Assembly (NCBI RefSeq): GCF_018446385.1
Contig: NC_055987.1
Span: 8,455,705 to 8,519,704, forward strand
Length of the DNA: 64,000 bases
From: Zingiber officinale
Taxonomy: Eukaryota; Streptophyta; Magnoliopsida; Zingiberales; Zingiberaceae
Direction of reading: 5' to 3'
In this document: positions 1-11,807 of the stretch, piece after piece
How positions within the stretch are numbered: the stretch's first letter is position 1
Layout: every line of letters begins with the position of its first letter
Program-made: the position numbers and the translations under genes
Notes under the pieces: generated by a model
What the model saw: only the letters and a program-made list of their open reading frames with translations
Databases searched by the model: none
Told to the model about the DNA's origin: nothing

Positions 1-1247
1 ATTTGTTCCGATTTATGTGGATGATATATTAATAACTGGTAGTGATTAAAACGACATTACTCCTTTACTACATCTTATCCGTCAAGAGTTTCCTATTCGG
101 GATCTTAGCAATGTTCATTTTTTCCTTAGCATAGAGTTTTTCTCACATTCTGAAGGATGTCTTCTCTCTTAGAGCAAATAGATTACTGAACTCCTATAAC
201 GAGCTAAAATGGATGGTGCACACCCTATCTCCACACCAATTATTGAGGGTGGTTTCACTGCACCTTCATCCTCTTCTTTGATGTCTAACCTCCAGATCTA
301 CCGTAGTATTATTGGCTCCCTACAATATGTCATAATTACACGACTTGATATTGCTTTCGCTGTGAATCGTGCCTGTCAATTTATGCATGCTACTACTGAA
401 CATCATTGGGAAGGTCTTAAGAGAATTTTTCGATATCTCAAAGGCACTATTCTACATGGTCTTCTTTTATATCGTCAGTCTTCACGAGAGTTGATTGCCT
501 ATAGTGATGCAGATTGGGCTGGATCTCCTAATGTATACGTTCTACTAGTGGATATGCTATATTTCTTGGGTGAAATCTTGTTTCCTGGCTTTCAAAGAAG
601 CAACCTACAGTCTCTCGCTCGAGTATTGAAGCTGAATATAAAGATATCTCTAACGCAACATCAGAAATCATTTGACTACAATCTCTTCTTTCAGAATTAC
701 ACTTTTTCCTAATTGCTGCACCTAAACTTTGGTGTGATAATATTAGAGTAACTTATCGTGCGGCAAATCCTGTTTTTGATTCTCGTACCAAGCATGAAGA
801 GATTAATTTTCATTTTGTTCGTGAGCGTGTGGCGACTCGACAACTTTCAGTTTCTTATATCTCTACGGAAGATCAAATTACTGATATATTTACTAAGCCA
901 TTTTCTAGACAACATTTCACAAATTAGCACTCAAACTCAACGTTCAGGTACTCCTGTTGAGTTTATCGAGGGGTAATGACAATAATGGAAATAAACACTA
1001 CTTGATTTCAATTAATCAAGATTTATTATATTTGGTACATAATTAAGATCGACATGAATCAAATAGGGAAAATCATATTTCTAAGTCTATTATATTACTA
1101 TGTTTATAATTATTATGATTGTATGCATTATTTAATTTTTCCATTATTATTTTGGAAAATTTGTATAAATAAACCTATTGGCTTGAATAATAAAATTATC
1201 AAAAAAAGCTTTACATTATTTCTTTTCTCTACCTATTGATTTCAACA
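1..1247 (+). mobile_element. Ty1/copia element, 3' part, cut by window edge
   Basis: This is the 3' portion of a copia element that begins outside the window. The first bases encode a reverse-transcriptase YVDD box (IYVDD), followed by RNase H motifs (AYSDADWAG near 500-530). The 3' LTR is 974-1247, preceded by a G-rich polypurine tract ending gagggg. It closely matches 15366-16617. The junction with the array (gtagcc at 1248) is at the same base as that of the copy ending at 16617, so this is a duplicated insertion rather than an independent one. The element is an old, broken fossil. Confidence 0.9.
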
Positions 1248-1881
1248 GTAGCCACCCCATAGCAACGAAAGGAGCCACTAAGAAGGAAGGGCGCAACCAC
1301 AAAGCTGATCCCAACAGAGGCCAAACATGATGGTCAAGCTCAGGAGGAAATAGGGGTCGAGGAAGGAGCCTGAGAAGAAGCAATAGATGATACGATAGTG
1401 GTGGTGAAGCAGATGGTTGTTTCAAACCTACTGTTGCTCCTGAGCAGCCTAGAGTTGCGTAGCGGTTGATGGTGATGGAGGTGCTTCGGGTGGTGATCAA
1501 GTCGATTGATCTGAGTGGTTGCGTGGATCTTTCTAATTTGCTGTTAAGGTTTAACGACAAACCAATTAAAATGTCGAGATAAAAAATAAAAATATTATTG
1601 GCTTAGAAGGTAATAAACAAATGGAGCTATATTCGGGTTATTGATTTTAATGACAAACCGATTAAAATGTTGAGATAAAAATAAAAAACAATATTGACAT
1701 AAAAACTGAAAGAAATGGAGACAAACCAATTAAAATGTCGAAATAAAAAATAAAAATATTATCGGCTTAGAATGTAATAAGCGAATGGAGCTCTATTCGG
1801 GTTATTGATTTTAATCACAACCCGATTAAAATGTTGAGATAAAAAATAAAAAACAATATTGAGATAAAAAGGTTAAAGAAA

Positions 1882-1953
1882 TGGAGATGCAGGTATTGAT
1901 CCTCGTATCTCTCGTATGTTAAGCCAACGCACTACCATCTAAGCTACATCCCC
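1882..1953 (-). pseudogene. tRNA-Ala relic
   Basis: 72 nt relic. The acceptor 5' arm (GGGGATGTAGCT) and the CATCTCCA end remain. The anticodon arm is damaged and the loop reads TTAACAT (AAC) in place of TTAGCAT. Confidence 0.85.
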
Positions 1954-2464
1954 TAATATTTAATGCTAACAAAGTATCTCTAGCTTTGGAGATGTAGCCA
2001 CTCGATATCGACGAAAGGAGCCATGAAGAAGGAAGGACGCAACTGCAAAGGTGATCCCAAATAGAGGCGAAACACGATGGTCAAGCTCAGGAGGAAATAG
2101 GGGTTGGGAAGGTGCCTGAGAAGAAGCAACAGACAATACGATAGTGGTGATGAAGTAGATGGTTGTTTTGAACCTATTGTTGCTCCTGAGCAACCTAGAG
2201 TTGCGCAACGGTGGATGGTGATAGAGGTGCTTCGTGGTGGTGATCAAGTTGATTGATCTGAGTGGCTGCGTGGATCTTTCTAATTTGCTATTAAGGTTTT
2301 AACGACCAACCAATTAAAATATTGAGATAAAAAATAAAAATATTATTGGCTTTGAAGGTAATAAACGAATGAAGCTCTATTCGGGTTATTGATTTTAACG
2401 ACAAACCGATTAAAATGTTGAGATAAAAAATAAAAAAAATTATTGGCATAAAAAGTTAAACAAA

Positions 2465-2537
2465 TGGAGATACGGAGTATCAATCCTTATACCTCTAAGA
2501 TGCTAAGCAAGCGCTCTACCATCTGAGCTACATCCCC
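2465..2537 (-). pseudogene. tRNA-Ala(AGC) relic
   Basis: 73 nt, with the AGC anticodon loop present. The anticodon stem (CTTGC against CTTAG) and the T arm no longer pair properly. Confidence 0.85.
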
Positions 2538-3048
2538 TAATGTTTAATACTACCTAAGAATCTCTAGTATTGGAGATGTAGCCACCCCATAGCAACGAAA
2601 GGAGCCACTAAGAAGGAAGGATACAACCACAAAGCTGATCCCAAACAGAGGACAAAAACGATTGTCAAGCTCAGGAGGAAATAGAGGCCGAGGAAGGTGC
2701 CTGAGAAGAATCAACATATGATAGTGGTGGTGAGGCAGATGGTTGTTTCGAACCTACTGTTGCTCCTAAGCAACCTAGAGTTGCACAGCGATGGATGGTG
2801 ATGGAGGTGCTTCGTGGTGGTGATCAAGTCGATTGATCTGATTGGCTGCGTGGATCTTTCTAATTTGCTGTTAAGGTTTTAACGACAAACCAATTAAAAT
2901 GTCGAGATAAAAAATTAAAATATTATTGGTATAGAAGGTAATAAACAAATGGAGTTCTATTCGGGTTATTGGTTTTAATGACAAACCGATTAAAATGTTG
3001 AGATAAAAAATAAAAAAAATTATTGGCATTAAAAATTAGTTAAACAAA

Positions 3049-3121
3049 TGGAGATGCAGGGCATCGATCCTCGTACCTCTCGCATGCTAAGCGAGCACTC
3101 TACCAGTTGAGCTACATCCCC
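3049..3121 (-). pseudogene. tRNA-Ala(AGC)-like, near intact
   Basis: 73 nt with complete acceptor and anticodon arms and an AGC anticodon. The D arm is slightly changed and the T stem (CGAGG/CCCTG) has one mismatch and one wobble. It is borderline; a covariance-model score would decide. Confidence 0.65.
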
Positions 3122-3602
3122 CCATGTTTAATTCTAACGAAGCATCTCTAGCATTGGAGATGCAGCCACCCGATATCGACGAAAGCAGCACGAAGAAGGA
3201 AGGACTCAACTACAAAGGCGATACCAAACAGAGGCCAAACACGATGGTCAAGCTCAGGAGGAAATAGGGGCTGAGGTAGATGTCTGAGAAAAAGCAACAG
3301 ACGATACGATAGTGGTGGTGAAGCAGATAGTTGTTTCGAACTTACTATTGCTCCTGAGCAGCCTAGAGTTGCGCAGCGGTGGATGGTGATTGAGGTGCCT
3401 CTGGTGGTGATGAAGTCGATTGATCTGAGTGGCTGCGTGGAGCTTTCTAATTTGCTATTAAGTTTTAACGACAAACCAATTAAAATGTTGAGATAAAAAA
3501 TAAAAATATTAACTCTATTCGGGGTATTGGTTTTAATGACAAACCGATTCAAATGTTGAGAAAAAAAATAAAAAAAATTATTGGCATAAAAAGTTAAACA
3601 AA

Positions 3603-3675
3603 TGGAGATGCAAGGTATCACTCCCTATACCTCTCGCATGCTAAGCAAGCACACTACCATCAAAGCTACATCCCC
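3603..3675 (-). pseudogene. tRNA-Ala(AGC) relic
   Basis: 73 nt. The anticodon loop reads AGC. The D stem and T arm carry several mismatches. Confidence 0.82.
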
Positions 3676-4172
3676 TAATGTTTAATACTGATGAAGAATC
3701 TCTAGTATTGGAGATGTAGCCACCCCATAGCAACAAAAGGAGCCACTAAGAAGGAAGGATGCAACCGCAAAGCTGATCCCAATAGAGGCCAAACACGATG
3801 GTCAAGCTCAAGAGGAGAAAGGGGCTGAGGAAGGTGCCTGAGAAGAAGCAACAGATGATACGATTGTGGTGGTGAAGCAGATGGTTGTTTTGAACCACTG
3901 TTGCCCCTGAGCAGCCTAGAGTTGCGCAGCGGTGGATGGTGATGGAGGTGCTTCGTGGTGGTGATCAAGTCGATTGATCTGAGTGGCTGCGTGGATCTTT
4001 CTAATTTGCTATTAAGGTTTTAACGACAAATCAATTAAAATGTTAAGATAAAAAATACAAATATTATTGGCTTAGAAGGTAATAAACGAATGGAGCTCTA
4101 TTCGGGTTAATGGTTTTAACGACAAACCAATTAAAATGTAGAGATAAAAAATAAAAAAAATTAAGGTACAAA

Positions 4173-4245
4173 TGGAGATGCAAGGTATCAATCCCCGTAC
4201 CTCTCACATACTAAGCGAGCGCTCTACCATCTGAGCTACACCCCC
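4173..4245 (-). pseudogene. tRNA-Ala-like relic, anticodon AGT (a position)
   Basis: 73 nt, close to full structure, but the loop reads TTAGTAT so the anticodon would be AGT (Thr-type) on an Ala body. The anticodon stem and acceptor are also altered. It is most likely decay rather than a working recoded tRNA. Confidence 0.75.
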
Positions 4246-5166
4246 TAATGTTTTCTAGTAACTAAGAATCTATAGTATTGGAGATTTAGCCACCCCATAG
4301 AAACGAAAGGAGCCACTAAGAAGGAAGGATGCAACCACAAAGCTGATCCCAAACAGAGGCCAAACACAATGGTCAAGCTTAGGAGGAAATAGGGGTCGAG
4401 GAAAGTACTTGAGAAGAAGCAACAGACGATACGATAGTGGTGGTGAAGCATATGGTTGTTTCAAACCTACTGTTGCTCCTGAGCAGCCTTGAGTTGCGCA
4501 GCGTTGGATGGTGATGGAGGTGCTTCGTGGTGGTGATCAAGATTTATCTGAGTGGCTGCGTGGATCTTTCTAATTTGCTGTTAAGATTTTAACGACAAAC
4601 CAATTAAAATGTCAAGATAATAAATAAAAATATTATTGGCTTAGAAGGTAATAAAGAATGGAGCTCTATTTGGGTTATTGGTTTTAATGACAAATTGATT
4701 AAAATGTTGAGATAAAAAATAAAAAAAATTATTGGCATTAAAAGTTAAACAAATGGAGATCCCAAACAGAGGCCAAACACAATGGTCAAGCTAGGAGGAA
4801 ATAGGGGTCGAGGAAGGTACCTGAGAAGAAGCAACAGACGATACGATAGTGGTGGTGAAGCATATGGTTGTTTCAAAACTACTCTTGCTCCTGAGCAGCC
4901 TTGAGTTGCGTAGAGATGGATGGTGAAGGAGGTGCTTCGTGGTGGTGATCAAGATTGATCTGAGTGGCTGCGTGGATCTTTCTAATTTGCTGTTAAGGTT
5001 TTAACTACAAACCAATTAAAATATCGAGATAATAAAAAAAAATATTATTGGCTTAGAAGGTAATAAACGAATGGAGCTCTATTTGGGTTATTGGTTTTAA
5101 TGACAAACCGATTAAAATGTTGAGATAAAAAATAAAAAAAATTATTGGCATTAAAAGTTAAACAAA

Positions 5167-5239
5167 TGGAGATGCAAGATATCGATCCCCATACCTCTCG
5201 CATGCTAAGCGAGCGCTCTACCATCTGAGCTACATCCCC
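5167..5239 (-). pseudogene. tRNA-Ala(AGC)-like, near intact (b position)
   Basis: 73 nt with canonical acceptor, D and anticodon arms and AGC. The T stem (TGGGG/TCTTG) is weakened. This b position keeps full length here but is truncated to about 23 nt in all four higher-order repeat copies. Confidence 0.7.
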
Positions 5240-5724
5240 GGATGTTTAATGCTAATGCAGCATCTCTAGCTTTGGAGATGTAGCCACCCGATATCGACGA
5301 AAGGAGCCACGAATAAGGAAAGACTCAACTACAAAGGTGATACCAAACAGAGGCCAAACACGATGGCCAAGCTCAGGAGGAAATAGGGGCCGAGGAAGGT
5401 GCCTGAGAAAAAGCAACAGACGATACGATAGTGGTGGTGATGCAGATGGTTGCTTCGAACCTACTGTTGCTCCTTAGCATCCTAGAGTTGCGCAGCGGTG
5501 GATGCTTATTGAGGTGCTTAGTGGTGGTGATCAAGTCGATTGATCTGAGTGGCTGCGTGGAGCTTTCTAATTTGCTATTAATGTTTTAATGGCAAACCAA
5601 TTAAAATATTGAGATAAAAAATAAAAATATTAACTCTATTCGGGGAATTGGTTTTAATGACAATCCGATTCAAATGTTGAGATAAAAAATAAAAAAAAAT
5701 TATTGGCATAAATGGTTAAACAAA

Positions 5725-5797
5725 TGGAGATGCAGAGTATCAATCCCTATACCTCTCACATGCTAAGCGAGCACTCTATCATCTAAGCTACATCCCC
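5725..5797 (-). pseudogene. tRNA-Ala(AGC) relic (c position)
   Basis: 73 nt. The anticodon arm is mostly preserved and the T and D arms are eroded. It is near identical to the relic at 18979. Confidence 0.82.
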
Positions 5798-6303
5798 TAA
5801 TGTTTAATACTAATGAAGAATCTCTAGTATTGGAGATGTAGCCACCCCATAGCAACGAAAGGAGCCACTAAGAAGGAAGGATGCAACTGCAAAGCTGATC
5901 CCAAACAGAGGCCAAACATGATGGTCAAGCTCAGGATGAAAAAGGGGCCGAGGAAGGTGCCTGAGAAGAAGCAACACACGATACGATAGTGGTGGTGAAG
6001 CAGATGGTTGTTTCGAACCTATTGTTGCTCCTGAGGAACCTAGAGTTGTACAGCGATGGATGGTGATGGAGGTGCTTCGTGGTGTTGATCAAGTCGATTG
6101 ATCTGAGTGGCTGTGTGGATCATTCTAATTTGTTGTTAAGGTTTTAACGACAAATCAATTAAAATGTTGAGATAAAAAATAAAAATATTATTTTTTCTTA
6201 GAAGGTAATAATCGAATGGAGCTCTATTTGGGTTATTGGTTTTAATGACAAACCGATTAAAATGTTGAGATAAAAAAAATATTGGCATAAAAAGTTAAAC
6301 AAA

Positions 6304-6376
6304 TGGAGATGCGGGGTATCAATCCTCGTACCTCTCGCATGCTAAGTGAGTGCTCTACCATCTTAGCTACATCCCC
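6304..6376 (-). pseudogene. tRNA-Ala(AGC)-like, near intact (d position)
   Basis: 73 nt. The AGC anticodon, acceptor and T loop are present, with single mismatches in the D, anticodon and T stems. It is the block 1 counterpart of the well-preserved d-position genes at 22086, 25486, 28859 and 34855. Confidence 0.68.
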
Positions 6377-6888
6377 TAATGTTTAATGCTAACGAAGCGT
6401 CTCTAGTATTGGCGATGTAGCCACCCGATATCGATGAAAGGAGCCACAAAGAAGGAAGGACGCAATCACAAAGGTGATCCCAAACAGAGGCCAAACATGA
6501 TGGTCTAGCTCAGGAGGAAATAGGGGCCGAGGAAGGTGCCTGAGAAGAAGCAATAGATGATATGATAGTGGTGGTGAAGCATATGGTTGTTTTGAACCTA
6601 CTGTTGCTCCTGAGTAGCCTAGGGTTGCGCAGCAATGGATGGTGATGGAGGTGCTTCGTGGTGGTGATCTAGTCGATTGATCTGAGTGGCTGCGTGGATC
6701 TTTCTAATTTGCTATTAAGGTTTTAACTACAAACCAATTAAAATGTTGAGATAAAAAATAAAAATATTATTGGTCTTAGAAGGTAATAAACGAATGGAAT
6801 TCTATTAAGGGTATTGGTTTTAATGACAAACCGATTCAAATGTTAAGATAAAAAATAAAAAAAATATTGGAATAAAATGTTAAACAAA

Positions 6889-6961
6889 TGGAGATGCAAT
6901 GTTTCAATTCCTATACCTCTTGCATGCTATGTGAGCGCTCTATCATCTGAGCTACATCCCC
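6889..6961 (-). pseudogene. tRNA-Ala relic (e position)
   Basis: 73 nt with an eroded T arm and D stem. The AGC triplet survives in an altered loop. Confidence 0.82.
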
Positions 6962-7474
6962 TAATGTTTAATGCTACCAAAGAATCTCTAGTATTGGAGA
7001 TGTAGCCACCCCATAGCAACGAAAGGAGCCACTAAGAAGGAAGGACGCAACCACAAATTTGTTCCCAAATAGAGGCCAAACACGATGGTCAAACTCAGGA
7101 GGAAATAGGGGCCGAAGAAGGTGCCTGAGAAGAAGCAACAAACGATAGTGGCGGTGAAGTAGATGGTTGTTTCGAACCTATTGTTGCTCCTGAGCAGCCT
7201 TGAGTTGCGTAGCGGTGGATGGTGATGGAGGTGCTTCGTGGTGGTGATCAAGTCGATTGATCTGAGTGGTTGCGTGGATCTTTCTAATTTGATGTTAAGG
7301 TTTTAATGACAAACCAATTAAAATGTCGAGATAAAAAATAAAAATATTATTGGCTTAGAAGGTTATAAACGAATGGAGATCTATTTGGGTTATTGGTTTT
7401 AATGGAAAACCAATTAAAATGTTGAGATAAAAAATAAAAAAATTTATTGGTATATTAAAAGAGTTAACAAATGG

Positions 7475-7547
7475 TGGAGATGTGGGGTATCAAACCCCGT
7501 ACCTCTCGCATGCAAAGCGAGTACTATACCATCTGAGCTACATCCCC
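7475..7547 (-). pseudogene. tRNA-Ala(TGC)-like (f position)
   Basis: 73 nt with a TGC anticodon in a perfect anticodon stem (CTCGC/GCGAG). The D stem has mismatches, one T-stem pair is lost and the T loop is changed. It corresponds to the f-position genes at 23251, 26659 and 36012. Confidence 0.68.
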
Positions 7548-8054
7548 TAATGATTAATGCTAACGAAACCTCTCTAGCATTGGAGATGTAGCTACCCAAT
7601 ATCGACGAAACGAGCCATGAAGAAGGAAGGACGCAACGACACAAGTGATACCAAACAGAGGCCAAACATGATGGTGAAGCTCAGGAGGAAATAGGGGCCG
7701 AGGAAGGTGCCTGAGAAGAAGCAACAGACGATACAATAGTGGTGGTGAAGCAGACGGTTGTTTCAAACCTGGTGTCGCTCCCGAGCAGCCTGGAGTTGCG
7801 CAGCGGCGAATGGTGATGGAGGTGCTTCGTGGTGGTGATCAAGTCGATTGATCTGAGTGGCTGCGTGGATTTTTCTAATTTGTTGTTAAGGTTTTAATGA
7901 CAAACCAATTAAAATGTCGAGATAAAAAATAAAAATATTATTGGCTTTGAAGGTAATAAAGAAGCTCTATTTGGGTTATTGGTTTAATGACAAACCGATT
8001 AAAATGTTGAGATAAAAAATAAAAAAAAATTATTGGCATTAAAAATTAAAGAAA

Positions 8055-8119
8055 TGGAGATGCGAGGCATCGATCCCTATACCTCTTTGCAAGCGCTAAA
8101 CCATGTAAGCTACATCCCC
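8055..8119 (-). pseudogene. tRNA-Ala relic, anticodon arm deleted (g position)
   Basis: 65 nt. Both acceptor strands remain but part of the anticodon arm is gone. It shares its structure with 36588, so the deletion predates their separation. Confidence 0.82.
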
Positions 8120-8239
8120 TGATGTATAATGCTAACGAAGCATCTCTCGCATTGGAGATGTAGCCACCCGATATCGATGAAAGGAGCCACGAAGAAGGAA
8201 GGACGCAACTGCAAAGGTGATACTAAACAGAGGCCAAAC

Positions 8240-10054
8240 TGTTGGGACTTTCGGGCCGTAAAAATCGCTTTTTGCGTTGTGGAAACCCCGAAGTCTTGCC
8301 ACCGGATCCGTGCGAAGGTTAAAAATTTTACATGTACATGTTTGTAATCATAGATCTACCTTAGATCTACATGAAAGAAAGTATACCTTTGATGCGAAAC
8401 CCTTCGCTTATCCCGCTCGTCCAAGGTTCTTCGGATCTCAAGTGTGTTCAAGTGTACACACCTCTAGAAATATCCACACGGGACAAGAGATGGAAGAAAA
8501 ACACCTAGAGTGTGCTAGCACTCTTGGATGTTTCGGCCAAGGAGGATGAGAGGGAGAGAAGAGAAGAGAGGAGGAAGAAGAAGGAATGAATGAGCACACA
8601 ATGCACTTGATTCCTCAATTAAAGTGGTCGGCCACTTATTGGAAGGTTATAAACCTCCATGGAATATCAAGAGTCAAGGCTCTTGATCTCCCTCATTAGG
8701 TGGACACCTTGATGATGTGGAACACCATGATTGGCCGGCCCATGCCAAGTGGTTTTGGTCAAGTCAAACTTGACCAATGAAGTGGCATTTGGTCAAGTCA
8801 AACTTGACCCTTCACCTTCCCTCTCAAGTCAAGTCAAACTTGACCCATTTATCTCCCATTGTTGATCAAATCCAACCATAGATTCAAGTCAATTTGATTT
8901 AATGAATCTCTATTCATTAAGTTAAATTGATTCAATGAGTCATAATCTAAATTAGACTCATTGGACACATGAATCAAATTGAGTCCAACTCAATTAGTTT
9001 AATTTGGATTACTCTTAATCCAATTTGGTTCATCATATGAACCAAATCCTTTTGGTTCATCATATGAACCATTCTCCATTTAATTGCCCTTTGTGTGTGA
9101 CCCTATAGGTTCTTGTAACGTTGACAATGCTCCTAAACCCATTTAGAAGCATAAGTAATGAGCGGTATCTGGCAACAGATCATTACAACCCAAGTTACAA
9201 GAATGTTGAGATCCAACATCACCTTGTGACCCTTCACAATATATGATAATGTCCTTTTATCCTTGACATCTAGATTGATTAAATTGAGGCATAGACCGTG
9301 TCATCCTCTAATCAATCTATATCTTGAACTCCAAGCAGACTCACTCTAAACAAATGAGCTTAATATCTCATATTGAATTATTTGGGCCTGGCCATGCACT
9401 TAGTGGTCTCACTCTATCAAGAATGATGATGTCACTCCCGTCATATAGGAGGGATAGATCCCATCTACATCACTCACATCCCTCCACATAATTTGTTACA
9501 TTGCCAGTAATCACCTTTATAGTCTACCCAGTTACGGGTGATGTCTGTCGAAGCCAAAGTATGCAACTCCTTATGTAGGGAACCATGGTGACTTCAGGTC
9601 TAAGGACTAATAGTCATACTAATAGCCACATGAGAAAGTATATGACACTCATATAACGATCCATGATACTTTCTCATGGCAGGTCATTCAGTATACATTC
9701 TACAATGCATACCCATGTGTTAACTTGATATCTCTATTTCCATGACTTGTGAGATTAAGTCATCGAGTTGACCTACATGCTAGTCTCATCACATTAACAT
9801 TGTCCCTGAATATTAATACTTGACTAGAAATGATTAAGAGTAGTGTTCTCTATATCATCTCACTATCGATTCAACCAATCGATTGATATAGATAAGAACC
9901 TTCTACTCAAGGACGCTATTATACTTAGTTATTTGACACCAATACAAGTAAGTATAATAACTATAAAGAAATGCCTTTATTTATATACAAGAATATGATA
10001 CAATGAGTCCATACAACAATTATCATATGATTGGCTCTAGGGCTCTAACTAACA
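8240..10054. mobile_element. Solo LTR or short LTR-type element, 1.8 kb
   Basis: 1815 bp bounded by TGTTGGG and ACTAACA with a 5 bp target duplication caaac (8235-8239 and 10055-10059). TG..CA ends and a 5 bp duplication fit an LTR element, and the absence of coding domains fits a solo LTR; the superfamily is not resolved. Inside are three copies of the near-palindrome ggtcaagtcaaacttgacc between 8755 and 8845 and a ggttcatcatatgaacc palindrome near 9050. The paralogous g unit at 36588-37152 is uninterrupted at this spot, which supplies the empty site. Confidence 0.8.
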
Positions 10055-10441
10055 CAAACACGATGGTCAAGCTCAGGAGGAAATAGGAGCCGAGGAAGGT
10101 GCCTGAGAAGAAGCAACAAACGATAGTGGTGGTGAAGCAGATGGTTGTTTCGGACCTACTATTGCTCCTGAGCAGCCTAGAGTTACGCAGTGTTGGATGG
10201 TGATGGAGGTGTTTCGTGGTGGTGATCAAGTCGATTGATCTGAGTGGTTGTGTGGATCATTCTAATTTTTTGTTAAGGTTTTAACGACAGACCAATTAAA
10301 ATGTTGAGATAAAATAAAAAATATTATCGACTTAGAAGGTAATAAACGAATAGAGCTCTATTCGGGTTATTGGTTTTAATGACAGCCCGATTAAAATGTT
10401 GAGATAAAAAATTTATTGTCATTAAAAGAGTTATACACAAA

Positions 10442-10514
10442 TGGAGATGCGGGGTATCAATCCCCGTATCTCTCGCATGCAAAGCGAGCGCTCTACCATA
10501 TGAGCTACATCCCC
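10442..10514 (-). tRNA. tRNA-Ala(TGC), h position
   Basis: 73 nt cloverleaf. The acceptor GGGGATG pairs with CATCTCC, D stem GCTC/GAGC, anticodon stem CTCGC/GCGAG around TTTGCAT, T stem CGGGG/CCCCG and discriminator A. Two loop or variable positions differ from the copy at 37153. A run of T follows the 3' end within about 20 nt, a possible Pol III terminator. It may be expressed, but its promoter strength cannot be judged. Confidence 0.82.
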
Positions 10515-10731
10515 TAATGTTTAGAGCTAACTAAATATTTGTAGTATTGGAGATGTAGCCATCCGATATTGATGAAAGGAGCCACGAAGAAGGAAGGACG
10601 CAACCGCAAAGGTGATTCCAAACATAGGCCAAATACGATTGTCAAGCTCAGGAGGAAACAGGGGCCGAGGAAGGTGCCTGATAAGAAGCAACAAATGATA
10701 CGATAGTGGTGGTGAAGTAGATGGTTGTTTC

Positions 10732-11400
10732 TGTTGGGGTTGCAAGGTTGCAAATATAGTCCCACATTGAAATCACATGGGAAAGATCATGGGTTTATAA
10801 GAGAAAGATATCTCCATTTGACATGAGGCCTTTTGGGGAGAGCCCAAGAGCAAAACCATGAGGGCTTAGGCTCAAAGTGGACAATATCATGCAATTGTGG
10901 AGATATCTAAATTTCTTACGATCCTACAATTGGTATCGGAGCCCGGACTGCCAGAAGGTTTAATCGCCGACTGTGTAAAAGAGCTATGATCTGATTGAGC
11001 CATGTGGGTACAATATTGACTTTGAACAAAGAAAGTGGGGGTTTCTATGTTCGGATCAAGAGGACCAGACACTTGGCAAAAGTCCTAGTTGCGGCTAGGC
11101 AAGGAAGTCCTAGTAAGTTGGGTGGACCGAGGGGCAGGAAGACCTGGTGGGTCGAGGATCGGATATTGGAAGCCAGTGGTCCTTTGTTTGAGGGGGGGGG
11201 GATTGTTGGGGTTGCAAGGTTGCAAACATAGTCACATATTGAAAACACATGGGAAAGATCATGGGTTTATAAGAGAAAGATATCTCCATTTGGCATGAGG
11301 TCTTTTGGGAAGAGCCCAAGAGCAAAACCATGAGGGCTTAGGCCCAAAGTGGACAATACCATGCAATTGTGGAGATATCTAAATTTCTTACGATCCTACA
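10732..11400 (+). mobile_element. TRIM-type miniature LTR retrotransposon
   Basis: 669 bp element with 197 bp LTRs (10732-10928 and 11204-11400) starting TGTTGGGG and ending CCTACA. The LTRs differ at about nine sites (roughly 95 percent identity by eye). A primer-binding site tggtatcggagcc (10931-10943) resembles the initiator-Met tRNA complement, and a G-rich polypurine tract precedes the 3' LTR. The target duplication is gtttc (10727-10731, 11401-11405). It has no coding capacity and must have moved using another element's proteins. It interrupts the unit after h; the homologous unit at about 37430 lacks it. Confidence 0.93.
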
Positions 11401-11690
11401 GTTTCGAACCTATTGTTGCTCCTGAGCAACCTAGAGTTGCGCAGCGGTGGATGGTGATGGAGGTGCTTCGTGGTGGTGATCGAGTTGATTGATCTGAGTG
11501 GCTGCGTGGATCTTTCTAATTTGCTATTAAGGTTTTAATGACAAACCAATTAAAATGTTGAGATAGAAAATAAAAATATTATTGGCTTAGAAGGTAATAA
11601 ATCTATTCAGGGTATTGGTTTTAATGACAAACCAATTCAAATGTTGAGATAAAAAATAAAAAAAATTATTGGCATAAAAGGTTAAACAAA

Positions 11691-11762
11691 TAGTGATGCA
11701 GGGTATTAATCCCCATACCTCTCGCATGCTCGCGAGCGCTCTACCATCTAAGCTACATCCCC
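11691..11762 (-). pseudogene. tRNA-Ala relic
   Basis: 72 nt with the anticodon loop shortened by one base, the discriminator end altered and the T arm changed. It is the last relic before the copia element at 11808. Confidence 0.82.
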
Positions 11763-11807
11763 TAATGTTTAATGCTAACAAAGAATCTCTAGTATTGGAG
11801 AAGTAGC

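Larger units (their letters stand above)
1248..11807. repeat. tRNA-Ala tandem array, block 1
   Basis: About thirteen units of 0.55-0.59 kb, each with a minus-strand tRNA-Ala or relic. After each tRNA (reading plus) comes a conserved segment starting ggagatgtagccaccc, then a GC-richer stretch of about 290 bp, then an AT-rich stretch containing two diverged copies of a segment with aattaaaatgttgagataaa. Unit order, named by tRNA start, is 1882, 2465, 3049, 3603, 4173(a), 5167(b), 5725(c), 6304(d), 6889(e), 7475(f), 8055(g), 10442(h), 11691. A solo-LTR-like element and a TRIM interrupt it. Most tRNAs here are decayed; 10442 is the best. Confidence 0.92.
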
